Origin: Herbaspirillum sp. 3R11
GTDB taxonomy: Bacteria; Pseudomonadota; Gammaproteobacteria; Burkholderiales; Burkholderiaceae_D
Reading direction: 5' to 3'
NCBI RefSeq assembly: GCF_004563925.1
Contig: NZ_SPNJ01000002.1
Coordinates: forward strand, 806,001-870,000
Length of the DNA stretch: 64,000 nucleotides
Part shown: positions 18,387-26,542 of the stretch, piece after piece
How positions within the stretch are numbered: position 1 is the stretch's first letter
Layout of the letters: each line of letters begins with the position of its first letter
Program-made: the position numbers and the translations under genes
Notes under the pieces: generated by a model
Databases searched by the model: none
The model's input: only the letters and a program-made list of their open reading frames with translations
What the model was told of the DNA's origin: nothing

Positions 18387-21353
18387 TTAGAGAAAGTTAT
18401 CAATTTTGAAATTTTTCAGCCAATGCTCAAAAATCGTCGCCAGCATCGGTCGCGAAAACAGGTAGCCTTGCGCCACATCGCAGCCCTGTTGTTTCAGCAA
18501 ATCGTATTGGCGCTTGTCTTCGACGCCCTCGGCCACCACGATCAGATCGAGGCTTTCACCGATACGGATGACCGCGTTGGTCAGCGCCAGCACCGTCTCG
18601 TCGCGGTCCATGTCGCGCACAAAACTCTGGTCCAGCTTGAGTTCGCACACCGGCAGGTTGCGCAGGTAGCCGAGACTTGAATAACCGGTGCCGAAATCGT
18701 CCATCGCCAGTTTCACGCCTTGCGCGTGTACCTCACGAATGGTGCGCGTGGTGCTGGGGTTGGTGTCCATCATCACGGTCTCGGTGATTTCCAGCGTCAG
18801 GTCGCCCGGCGCCAGTTCGAAGCGCTCCAGCAGGCCGGCGATGAACTGCGGCAGTTCCAGATCATGGAAATTGGTGGACGACAAATTGACCGACACCGAC
18901 GGCACATTGATGCCGCGCCGGCGCCAGTCGTGCAATTGAAAGCAGGCTTCTTCCAGCGCCCATTTGCCGAGCTCTCCGATCAGGCCGCATTCTTCCGCGA
19001 TCGGGATGAAGCGCGCCGGCGAGACCTGGCCGAGCTGATCGTGATGCCAGCGTGCCAACGCCTCCACGCCGTGCAACAGGCCGGTGTGGAAATTGACTTG
19101 GGGCTGGTAGTGCAACTCGAAATCGCCGCCACGCAGCGCGTCGCGTAGCGCGCCCTCCAGCGCCAGGCGTTCCTGCGCCTGGGAATTCATCTCTTCGCTG
19201 AAGAAGCTGAAGCGGCCGCGGTTGTTGGCCTTGGTCTGGTACATCGCCATGTCGGCGCGATGCAGCAGGATCTCGATGGTTTCACCGTTGTCGGGAAACA
19301 GGCTGATGCCGATGCTGGCCGAGGGCGTGATCGCCACGCCGGCGATATGGCAGGGCAGCGACAGGCTGGCCTGGATGCGCTTGACGACATCCGTGACGCG
19401 GTTCAGGTCGCATTGCGCCAGCACGATGACGAACTCGTCGCCGGACAGGCGGCCGACGATGTCGGATTTGCGCGCCTCGATCTGCAGGCGGCTGGCGACG
19501 GTGCGCAGCAATTCGTCGCCGGCCTGGTGACCGAGCGAATCGTTGATCTGCTTGAAGCGGTCGAGGTCGATGAACAGCACCGCCAGCGGAATCTTGGTGC
19601 GCGCCGCATTGGCGATGGCCTGGTTGGCGTTGACCAGCAGCAGGCTGCGATTGGGCAGTCCGGTCAGCGAATCGTAGAACGCCAGCCGGTGGATGCGCGA
19701 GCGCGTCTCTTCGCGCTCCAGCGCCAGCGCGCACAAGTGCAGGCTGACATCCACCAGGCGGTGGTGGAAAGGATCGGGACGGCGCTTGCCGTGATAGTAG
19801 AACGCGAACGTGCCGATCACCCGGCCGTCGGCCGACTTGATCGGCGTCGACCAGCACGACTCCAGTCCGGTCGGCAGCACCAGGTCGCGATAGTCGGCCC
19901 ATAGCGGGTCGGTGGCGATGTCGACCACTTCCACCGGTTCGGCGCGGAACGCCGCAGTGCCGCAGGAACCGACGCACGGACCGATCGCCACGCCCTCGAT
20001 GGCGCGGTTGTATGCGTCGGGCAAGCTGGGGCCTGCCACCGGATGCAGCAGGCCGTTGTCATCGACGCGCAAGATCGACGCCACCACGTCCGGCGCAATG
20101 CGTTCGAGTTCCACGCACACCATGGTCAGCACTTCCTGCAGGCTGGCTTCGCGCACCATGGCGTTGAGCGTCTTGTACTGCAAGACTTCGTGCATCTTGG
20201 TGTTGGTGATGTCGGTCAGGATGCAGACCGCATTGATCAGCTTGCCGTCGCCGTCGAGGATGGGGTTGACCACGGTCGAGACCCACAGCGGATGGCCTTG
20301 CTTGTCGACCATCATTTCTTCGCCGTGGAAACTGCGGCCTTCGGCGATCACTGCGTAACAATCCTCGATCAGCTTGAGGATGGCGGTCTGTCCCTCGAAC
20401 AACTCGCGTGGCCGGCGGCCGATGACTTCCTCGGCAGTGAAGCCGAGCATGCGGCTGAAGCCGGTGTTGTGGAAGACGATGTGATTGGCGTCGTTGGTGA
20501 TGAACACCGCGTTGTCGGTTTCATTGATGCCCAGCGACAGCAAGTGCTGGTACTCGCGGTCGCGCTGCTCGCGCACCATGCGGTACGACACGTCCGAGCC
20601 GATGCTGATGATCTTGATCGGCTTGCCTTCGAGATCGAACACCGGCGTGTAGGTGGCTTCCCACCAGACCGGCCGGCCGTCGCGCGCGATGCGTTTGAAG
20701 CGGCCGGAGAAGAACCGGCCCTGGTTGACGTCGCGCCAGAAATTGTCGTACTCCTGGCTGCCGACATAATCCGGTTCGCACAGAAAGCGGTGATGCTTGC
20801 CGACGATCTCTTCGGGCAGGTAGCCCATGGTCTTGAGATAGTTGCCGTTGGCGCCGACGATGATGCCGTCGGCAGAAAATTCAATCACGCCCAGCGAGCG
20901 GTTGAGCGCACGCAGCACGCTGTGTTTTTCCTGCGAGTCGTCGATGTGCGCGGTGATGTCGGCGGCAATTGAAACCACCCGCAGCAAGCGTCCCTCGGCG
21001 TCGAACACCGGATTGCAGGTGGCTTCCAGCCACAGCCGCGAACCGTCGCTGCGCATGCGCTGCAAGGTGCCGGACACCACTTCACCCTGATGCAGGCGAC
21101 GCCAGAACTCGGCGTACTCGGGCGACTCCGCATGCGCGGGATTGCACAGCATGCGGTGATGGCAGCCGACGATATCGCCTTCCTGATACGCCATCAACGT
21201 AAGGAAGTTTTCGTTGGCCGACAGGATGGTGCCGTCCGGCGCCAGTTCGAGGATGGCCATCGAGCGGGAAAACGCCGCCAGCAGCGCCTCCTTTTCCTCA
21301 AGGGAGCTGCGGCATTGCTGAAGCTCGAGGCCGATGCGTTCGGCGTCCATCAT
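18387..21353 (-). CDS. PAS-PAS-PAS-GAF-GGDEF-EAL protein (c-di-GMP turnover)
   Basis: A 988-residue cytoplasmic sensor. Order: three PAS domains (about residues 20-135, 145-255, 275-390), GAF (about 400-545), GGDEF (about 555-720, motif GRLSGDEF) and EAL (about 730-980, motif GVEALARW, with DDFGTGYSSLGYL). Both output motifs look intact, so the protein could make, degrade or bind c-di-GMP. PAS1 and PAS2 are of the HHR-x-(F/L)C-(E/N)P type common in MCPs; PAS3 resembles the DosP type. The start at 21353 is chosen because GGAGGGG lies 10 bases upstream. The leader contains six 11-bp repeats. It sits between chemoreceptor genes. Confidence 0.92.
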   Translation of the reverse strand: MMDAERIGLELQQCRSSLEEKEALLAAFSRSMAILELAPDGTILSANENFLTLMAYQEGDIVGCHHRMLCNPAHAESPEYAEFWRRLHQGEVVSGTLQRMRSDGSRLWLEATCNPVFDAEGRLLRVVSIAADITAHIDDSQEKHSVLRALNRSLGVIEFSADGIIVGANGNYLKTMGYLPEEIVGKHHRFLCEPDYVGSQEYDNFWRDVNQGRFFSGRFKRIARDGRPVWWEATYTPVFDLEGKPIKIISIGSDVSYRMVREQRDREYQHLLSLGINETDNAVFITNDANHIVFHNTGFSRMLGFTAEEVIGRRPRELFEGQTAILKLIEDCYAVIAEGRSFHGEEMMVDKQGHPLWVSTVVNPILDGDGKLINAVCILTDITNTKMHEVLQYKTLNAMVREASLQEVLTMVCVELERIAPDVVASILRVDDNGLLHPVAGPSLPDAYNRAIEGVAIGPCVGSCGTAAFRAEPVEVVDIATDPLWADYRDLVLPTGLESCWSTPIKSADGRVIGTFAFYYHGKRRPDPFHHRLVDVSLHLCALALEREETRSRIHRLAFYDSLTGLPNRSLLLVNANQAIANAARTKIPLAVLFIDLDRFKQINDSLGHQAGDELLRTVASRLQIEARKSDIVGRLSGDEFVIVLAQCDLNRVTDVVKRIQASLSLPCHIAGVAITPSASIGISLFPDNGETIEILLHRADMAMYQTKANNRGRFSFFSEEMNSQAQERLALEGALRDALRGGDFELHYQPQVNFHTGLLHGVEALARWHHDQLGQVSPARFIPIAEECGLIGELGKWALEEACFQLHDWRRRGINVPSVSVNLSSTNFHDLELPQFIAGLLERFELAPGDLTLEITETVMMDTNPSTTRTIREVHAQGVKLAMDDFGTGYSSLGYLRNLPVCELKLDQSFVRDMDRDETVLALTNAVIRIGESLDLIVVAEGVEDKRQYDLLKQQGCDVAQGYLFSRPMLATIFEHWLKNFKIDNFL

Positions 21354-21440
21354 GGAGTCGTTCCCCTCCCGTTCCTTGACTGCACTCATACGCGTCACAT
21401 CTCCGCTCGGTATGATTATGTTGCTTCTGTCCTGCGTCCG

Positions 21441-21506
21441 GTTTGAGCCTGATCTGAATTTAATCTGAAGCCAATCTGCATCCAATTTGAGTCTAATTTG
21501 AGTCTA
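21441..21506. repeat. Six tandem 11-bp repeats upstream of the c-di-GMP gene
   Basis: Consecutive 11-bp units: GTTTGAGCCTG, ATCTGAATTTA, ATCTGAAGCCA, ATCTGCATCCA, ATTTGAGTCTA, ATTTGAGTCTA (21441-51, 52-62, 63-73, 74-84, 85-95, 96-506). The core consensus is A-T-Y-T-G-A. A period of 11 bases places each copy on the same face of the helix, as in binding arrays of OmpR/PhoB-type regulators. The array lies about 90-150 bases upstream of the start at 21353 and just beyond the 3' end of the next gene (21538). Confidence 0.75.
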
Positions 21507-21537
21507 GTCCCGTTTTGTGCGGTGTAAAGCTATCCGC

Positions 21538-23259
21538 TTAAAACTGTTCCCACTGATCGTCGCCGTCGGCCTTGGCCGTGATGACCTTTGCTGCGGGCAG
21601 TGCTGCCGGAGTTTTCCTGACAGGCGCTGTGCTCGGCTTGATGGTTTTGGTGATCGCAGGCACCGCCTTGCGTACGACAGCAGCCGCAACCGGCGCCTGG
21701 GCGAAATCGCTGCTCGAAATCTTGAACACGCTGACCGCCTGCGTCAGCCGTCCGGCTTGCTCCTGCATCGACTGCGCGGCGGCGGCGGCTTCTTCCACCA
21801 GCGCGGCGTTCTGCTGCGTGGTCTGGTCCATCTGCGTGATGGCCTGGTTGATCTGATCAATGCCTTGGCTCTGTTCCTGGCTGGCTGCGCTGATTTCGCT
21901 GACCACGTCGGTGACGCGCTTGACGCTGGCGACCACCTCGTCCATGGTGGTGCCGGCTTGCGCCACCAGCTTGCTGCCTTCACCGACCTTTTGCACCGAG
22001 TCGGCGATCAGTTCCTTGATTTCCTTGGCGGCCGAAGCCGAGCGCTGGGCCAGGCTGCGTACTTCGGAAGCCACCACGGCGAAGCCGCGGCCCTGCTCAC
22101 CGGCGCGGGCCGCTTCGACGGCGGCGTTGAGCGCCAAGATGTTGGTCTGGAAGGCGATGCCGTCGATCACGCTGATGATGTCGACGATCTTCTTCGACGA
22201 ATCATTGATGTTGTTCATGGTGTCGACCACCTGGCTGACCACCTCGCCGCCTTGTTCGGCCACTTGCGATGCGGATGTCGCCAACTGATTGGCCTGGCGT
22301 GCATTGTCGGCGTTCTGGCGAACGGTTGAGGTCAGTTCTTCCATCGCGGAGGCGGTTTCTTCGAGTGCGCCGGCTTGCTGCTCGGTGCGAGAGGACAGAT
22401 CAAGGTTGCCGGTGGCGATTTCGCTTGAGGCGGTGGCGATGGTGTCGGTGCTGACGCGCACTTCGCCGACGATCTGCAGCAGGCGCGCATTCATGACCTT
22501 CAGGGCGGACAGCAATTTGCCGGTTTCGTCCTTGCTGTCGCTGTCGATGCGCGAGGTAAGGTCACCCGCTGCCACCGTTTCTGCCAAGCCGACGGCGCGG
22601 TTGAGCGGCTGCGTGATGCTGCGCGTTGTGAAATAGGCAATCGTCACGGCCATCAGCAGCGCCGTCGCCGTCAGCAGGATGATCAGGTTGAGCGCGCTGC
22701 TGTATTGCTGTTGAACCGCCGTGCTGGCGTCCTGCATCAGCTTGTCCTGGTACTTGATCAGCTCGACCAGGGATTTCAGGTATTTCTGTTGCAGGTCGAA
22801 GGTACCGCCTGCGAACAGCAGCGCCAGCGCCTTGTCTTTTTCGCCGGCGGCGATGTTCTTGAGCACCTGGTCGCTGGCGGTGACGTATTCGGCGCGGCTG
22901 CGCTGGATTTCCTTGAACAGCTCACGGCCGCGGTCACTCCTGATGCCCTTGTCGAGCTTGTCCATGTCGGCCGCCACGGTCTGGAAGGCCGGGGCGAAGA
23001 GCGCGTTCTGCGCCTTGAGTTGCTCCGGATCGGTCATCAGCAGCAGATTGCGGGTGGCGCGGATGATCAGGTTTTCCTGAATGATGATGTCGTTGGCGTA
23101 CACCGTCTTTGGATAGGTCTCATTGACTACGGTGGACATCTGGACGTTCAGCGAGGAGAGACGGTTGCCGCCCAGAAAGCCGGTGGCGACGAGCAACGCG
23201 ACCAGAATGGCAAAGCCAAGTCCGAGCCGGACGCCGATTTTCAAATTTGTGATGCGCAT
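21538..23259 (-). CDS. Methyl-accepting chemotaxis protein, four-helix-bundle sensor
   Basis: A 573-residue receptor: N-terminal membrane helix (about 10-30), periplasmic four-helix-bundle ligand domain (about 35-185), second membrane helix (about 188-210), HAMP (about 212-265) and signalling domain with the tip [21 protein letters not shown] Lys/Ala/Pro-rich linker leads to the C-terminal DDQWEQF, a CheR/CheB tether. GGGAGAA precedes the ATG. A possible FliA-type promoter lies at 23330-23357. The cytoplasmic half is nearly the same as in the other two receptors of the cluster, suggesting duplication. Confidence 0.94.
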   Translation of the reverse strand: MRITNLKIGVRLGLGFAILVALLVATGFLGGNRLSSLNVQMSTVVNETYPKTVYANDIIIQENLIIRATRNLLLMTDPEQLKAQNALFAPAFQTVAADMDKLDKGIRSDRGRELFKEIQRSRAEYVTASDQVLKNIAAGEKDKALALLFAGGTFDLQQKYLKSLVELIKYQDKLMQDASTAVQQQYSSALNLIILLTATALLMAVTIAYFTTRSITQPLNRAVGLAETVAAGDLTSRIDSDSKDETGKLLSALKVMNARLLQIVGEVRVSTDTIATASSEIATGNLDLSSRTEQQAGALEETASAMEELTSTVRQNADNARQANQLATSASQVAEQGGEVVSQVVDTMNNINDSSKKIVDIISVIDGIAFQTNILALNAAVEAARAGEQGRGFAVVASEVRSLAQRSASAAKEIKELIADSVQKVGEGSKLVAQAGTTMDEVVASVKRVTDVVSEISAASQEQSQGIDQINQAITQMDQTTQQNAALVEEAAAAAQSMQEQAGRLTQAVSVFKISSSDFAQAPVAAAVVRKAVPAITKTIKPSTAPVRKTPAALPAAKVITAKADGDDQWEQF

Positions 23260-23329
23260 TCAGGTTCTCCCGTTTATAAGACATGCCGCCGCTTTTATTG
23301 GGGAAGCGAAGCGGTCGGCACATCCGTTG

Positions 23330-23357
23330 TTATCGGAAAAAAAGTTGTTGTTCTTGA
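23330..23357 (-). promoter_or_regulatory. Possible sigma-28 (FliA) promoter of the chemoreceptor gene
   Basis: Leftward TCAAGAAC (23357-23350), 12 bases, TCCGATAA (23337-23330). Compared with the flagellar sigma-28 consensus TAAAGTTT-N11-GCCGATAA the -10 half matches in seven of eight positions; the -35 half is weaker and the spacer one longer. It lies about 70 bases upstream of the start codon at 23259. Confidence 0.4.
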
Positions 23358-23511
23358 GCATGGAGACCAAATAAGTTTTTTCTTTAAAATGATTTACCTG
23401 TGAAGCCGGTCCGCGCCGGATTATTCCTGCCAAACCGGCCCCGCTATCCTGCGGCTGCCCGCCCGGTCGAGTAGTGTATGATTCCGGCGCAGCCTGAGCG
23501 GCGTCAAAAAC

Positions 23512-23790
23512 GAAATGAGTGCGGAACTCATTTCATGAATAGCCGCGAGATGCGTTTGCCCCAGAAAGGGCGCTGGCAAGGCGTGCGACGCGTCGCGTGG
23601 CGGTGCCACGCGCAAGGAGCGCAACGCGGCCAGCGCCCTTTCTGGGGCAAACCCTTCGGGAACGTCCTGTTTGGGCGTATTGCTGCGTTGCGCCGCTTGC
23701 CAAGGGAGCCACCCTTGGCTGCGCGACGCGCCTTGCACTACCTCCCAAACAGGATCGTTCGCACTCACGGCTATTTATGAAATGAGTTCC
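23512..23790. repeat. Nested palindromic element with two opposed hairpin modules
   Basis: Outer inverted repeat: GGAACTCATTTCAT..AATAGCCG (23523-23545) matches the reverse complement of the right end (23768-23790) with one mismatch in 23 bases. Its left end also forms GAAATGAGT/ACTCATTTC (23512-23534). Module 1: a perfect 24-bp inverted repeat (23554-23577 with 23629-23652, starting GTTTGCCCCAGAAAGG) around an inner hairpin CGCGTGGC/GCCACGCG (23594-23612). Module 2: CCTGTTTGGG (23666-23675) with CCCAAACAGG (23744-23753) around GCCAAGGG/CCCTTGGC (23699-23719). The flanks of both inner hairpins share GCAAGGCG and GCGCAACGC blocks, in opposite orientation, so the modules are related. No protein frame looks real. 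It ends directly at the dedA start codon. Confidence 0.85.
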
Positions 23791-24441
23791 ATGGATTACT
23801 TGCAGTTACTGGACGTGCTGTTGCACGTCGACAAGTCCCTCGGCATCCTGATAGAGCAATACGGCACGATGATTTATGTAGTGCTGTTCCTGATCATCTT
23901 CTGTGAAACCGGTCTGGTGGTGTTGCCCTTTCTTCCCGGTGATTCGCTGTTATTCATTGCCGGCACGTTCTGCGCCACCGGCGCCATGAACATCTGGCTG
24001 CTGATGTCCCTGCTGGTGATCGCTGCAGTGACCGGCAACACACTTAACTATTGGATCGGCAGCGCCATCGGGCACCGCGTCTTCACGCACAACTACCGCT
24101 GGCTCAATCCCGCTGCGCTGGCCAAGACCCATTCCTTCTACGAAAAACACGGCGGCAAGACTATCATCCTGGCGCGCTTCACGCCCATCGTGCGCACCTT
24201 TGCGCCGTTCATCGCCGGCGTGTCGGAGATGACCTTCATCAGATTCCAGTTCTTCAACATCATCGGCGCCCTGTTATGGGTTGTCGGCCTGGTGGTGTTC
24301 GGTTATCTGTTCGGCAACTTGCCGTGGGTGCGCCAGAATCTCAACACGCTGGTCCTGCTCGGCATCGTTGCCGCCATCCTGCCGATCGTGCTCGGCGCGT
24401 TGTGGCAGTTCTACCGCAAGTTCCTTTCCAAACGTTCGTAG
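23791..24441 (+). CDS. DedA-family membrane protein
   Basis: The 216-residue product from ATG 23791 (an in-frame ATG three codons earlier, 23782, lies inside the palindromic element) has about five hydrophobic segments and the DedA signatures ETGLVVLPFLPGDSLLF (about residues 38-54) and ARFTPIVRTFAPFIAGV (about 122-138) with the conserved Arg. DedA proteins are inner-membrane proteins needed for envelope integrity; several act as undecaprenyl-phosphate or phospholipid flippases. There is no good Shine-Dalgarno because the element abuts the start, so translation may depend on the folding of that leader. Confidence 0.9.
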   Translation: MDYLQLLDVLLHVDKSLGILIEQYGTMIYVVLFLIIFCETGLVVLPFLPGDSLLFIAGTFCATGAMNIWLLMSLLVIAAVTGNTLNYWIGSAIGHRVFTHNYRWLNPAALAKTHSFYEKHGGKTIILARFTPIVRTFAPFIAGVSEMTFIRFQFFNIIGALLWVVGLVVFGYLFGNLPWVRQNLNTLVLLGIVAAILPIVLGALWQFYRKFLSKRS

Positions 24442-24450
24442 TCAACAAGG

Positions 24451-24486
24451 CGCAGCCCGCTCAACCGCTTGCCCGGCTGCGTCTTT
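24451..24486 (+). terminator. Probable terminator after dedA
   Basis: CGCAGCC (24451-24457) pairs with GGCTGCG (24475-24481) followed by TCTTTT. The loop is 17 bases, so it is weaker than a classical terminator. It lies 9 bases after the stop and next to the 3' end of the convergent chemoreceptor gene. Confidence 0.45.
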
Positions 24487-26172
24487 TCAGAATTCCTCCC
24501 ACTGTTTGTCGCCGCTTGCCATGGCTGCCGGTTGTGCGGTGCGTCCAAGCCGCTGCAGTACCGGCTTCGCAATCGCCGCCGGCCTGACGTTGCGCTGCAC
24601 AAGCGCGTCGTCGCCGAGTAGTTGATATCCGCCAAGCTTGAATACGCCAACCACCTGCGCCAGCCGGTCAGCCTGATCCTGCAAGGATTGCGCCGCGGCT
24701 GCGGCCTGTTCGACCAGGGCGGCGTTCTGCTGGGTGGTCTCGTCCATTTGCGTGATGGCCTGGTTGATCTGTTCGATGCCCTCGCTTTGCTCCTGACCGG
24801 CGACGGTGATTTCGCCGACGATTTCGGTCACGCGCCTGACGCTTTGCACCACCTCGTTCATGGTGTTGCCGGCCTGCGCCACCAGCTTGCTGCCGTTGCC
24901 GACTTTTTCTACGGAGTCGTTGATCAGCGTCTTGATCTCTTTTGCCGCCGACGCGCTGCGCTGCGCCAGGCTGCGCACTTCCGACGCCACCACCGCGAAA
25001 CCGCGCCCCTGTTCTCCGGCACGCGCTGCTTCCACCGCTGCGTTCAACGCCAGGATATTGGTCTGGAAGGCGATGCCGTCGATGACGCTGATGATGTCGA
25101 CGATCTTGCGGGACGACGCGTTGATGGACTCCATGGTCGTGACCACCTGACCGACCACGTTGCCGCCCTGGGTCGCCACTTCCGAGGCCGACGCCGCCAG
25201 TTCATTGGCCTGGCGTGCATTGTCCGCATTTTGGCGGACGGTTGAGGTGAGCTCTTCCATGGCCGACGCGGTTTCTTCGAGCGAGCCGGCCTGCTGTTCG
25301 GTGCGGCTCGAAAGGTCGAGATTGCCACTGGCGATTTCGCCGGAGGCGGTGGCGATGGTGTCGGTGCCGCTGCGGACCTGGCTGACGATCTTCAGCAGAT
25401 TGTCGTTCATGGTTTTCAGCGCCTCCAGCAGTTGCGCGGTTTCGTCCTTGCCGCTGCTGTCGATCTCGGAGGTGAGGTCGCCGGACGCCACCGTCCTGGC
25501 GACTGCGACGGCGCGGTTGAGCGGTATGGTGATGCTGCGCGTGATGCCCCAGGCGATGCCGCCCGCCATCACGAGGCCAAGGGCGGCCAGCACGATGAGC
25601 ATGTTTCTGGCGTGTTCATAGTTGCGTTCCACTTCGTCGCCGGACGTCACCATCATTTCGTTTTGCTGCCTGATCAGTTTGTCGACCGCGGTCATGTAAG
25701 CGCTCTGGACCGGCCTCACCTCGCTGATGAGCATGTCGATGGCGCCGTCCCGGGTGCCGTCGGCCACCAGCTTGCGCACCTTGTCGCGTTTGTCGACGTA
25801 GTTCGTCTGTGCGGTGATCAGGCCGGCCAGCAGCGTGCGGCTCTGGTCGTCGACCATGCGCTTGTCGAGTTCGGCGAGGCGTTCCTGTATGGCTTTGTCG
25901 GCGCCGACGATGCGGTCGTTTTCGCTCTTGATCTGGGTGGCGTCCTTGAGCAGCAGGATGTTGCGCAGCGAGCGCGCGACCAGGTTGATCTGGTCGACGA
26001 TGTCGCCGGCGGCCACGGTCTTGGGATATTTGTCGTGGATGACGTCGTTCATCTGGCGGTTGAGCTGAGCAAGCCGGTTCACGCCGACCACCGCCATGGC
26101 GATCATCAGCAGTGTCAGCAATCCGAATCCCAGCCACAGACGACGGCTGATGGTGATGTTGGCAATCTTCAC
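24487..26172 (-). CDS. Methyl-accepting chemotaxis protein, four-helix-bundle sensor
   Basis: A 561-residue receptor with the same plan as the gene at 21538-23259: membrane helix (about 10-30), four-helix-bundle periplasmic domain (about 35-190), second helix (about 190-212), HAMP, and signalling domain with [20 protein letters not shown]; it ends GDKQWEEF (CheR/CheB tether). Translation starts at GTG 26172, strongly supported by GGGAGGAA six bases upstream. The periplasmic domain differs more than the cytoplasmic part from the sister receptor, so the ligand probably differs. Confidence 0.93.
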   Translation of the reverse strand: MKIANITISRRLWLGFGLLTLLMIAMAVVGVNRLAQLNRQMNDVIHDKYPKTVAAGDIVDQINLVARSLRNILLLKDATQIKSENDRIVGADKAIQERLAELDKRMVDDQSRTLLAGLITAQTNYVDKRDKVRKLVADGTRDGAIDMLISEVRPVQSAYMTAVDKLIRQQNEMMVTSGDEVERNYEHARNMLIVLAALGLVMAGGIAWGITRSITIPLNRAVAVARTVASGDLTSEIDSSGKDETAQLLEALKTMNDNLLKIVSQVRSGTDTIATASGEIASGNLDLSSRTEQQAGSLEETASAMEELTSTVRQNADNARQANELAASASEVATQGGNVVGQVVTTMESINASSRKIVDIISVIDGIAFQTNILALNAAVEAARAGEQGRGFAVVASEVRSLAQRSASAAKEIKTLINDSVEKVGNGSKLVAQAGNTMNEVVQSVRRVTEIVGEITVAGQEQSEGIEQINQAITQMDETTQQNAALVEQAAAAAQSLQDQADRLAQVVGVFKLGGYQLLGDDALVQRNVRPAAIAKPVLQRLGRTAQPAAMASGDKQWEEF

Positions 26173-26542
26173 TTATTCCTCCCAGTTGTAAAACACGCAA
26201 TGACAATATTGCTGTCGGTAAAGGCTTGGGTATGGCAGTGGAAGATGACGATTTGCTATTGTTGAGCAGCCGGAGCGCACTGAAGGCAATGCACGCAAGG
26301 CGGCTCTTTTATGATTGTTCAGCGGCGCAAAGGAATAACTCCGATACATCGCGGCACAATTCATCATACGGCCGCGCGGGCCGGGAGCGATGGGCCGAAA
26401 TGAGATGTGAATACCGGTCTGTTCGGCCTTGGAGGCCGGTTCCGATGCCGTCCGGCAAAAAAACACAGCGCAAATGAAAACTCCCGGCGCGATGGCCGGG
26501 AGCGGAAGAGAAGTAGAGCAGAGGGAGCAGACCCCGGCTGAC
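26173..26542. other. Intergenic region between chemoreceptor and amidase genes
   Basis: These 370 bases hold the upstream region of the leftward chemoreceptor gene and the terminator of the amidase gene (26477-26502). No gene with coding character is seen in either strand. Confidence 0.5.
26477..26502 (-). terminator. Terminator after the N-acetylmuramoyl-L-alanine amidase gene
   Basis: On the minus strand CTCCCGGC (26502-26495), loop CATCGC, GCCGGGAG (26488-26481), then TTTT. It lies about 40 bases after the stop at 26543. Confidence 0.75.
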
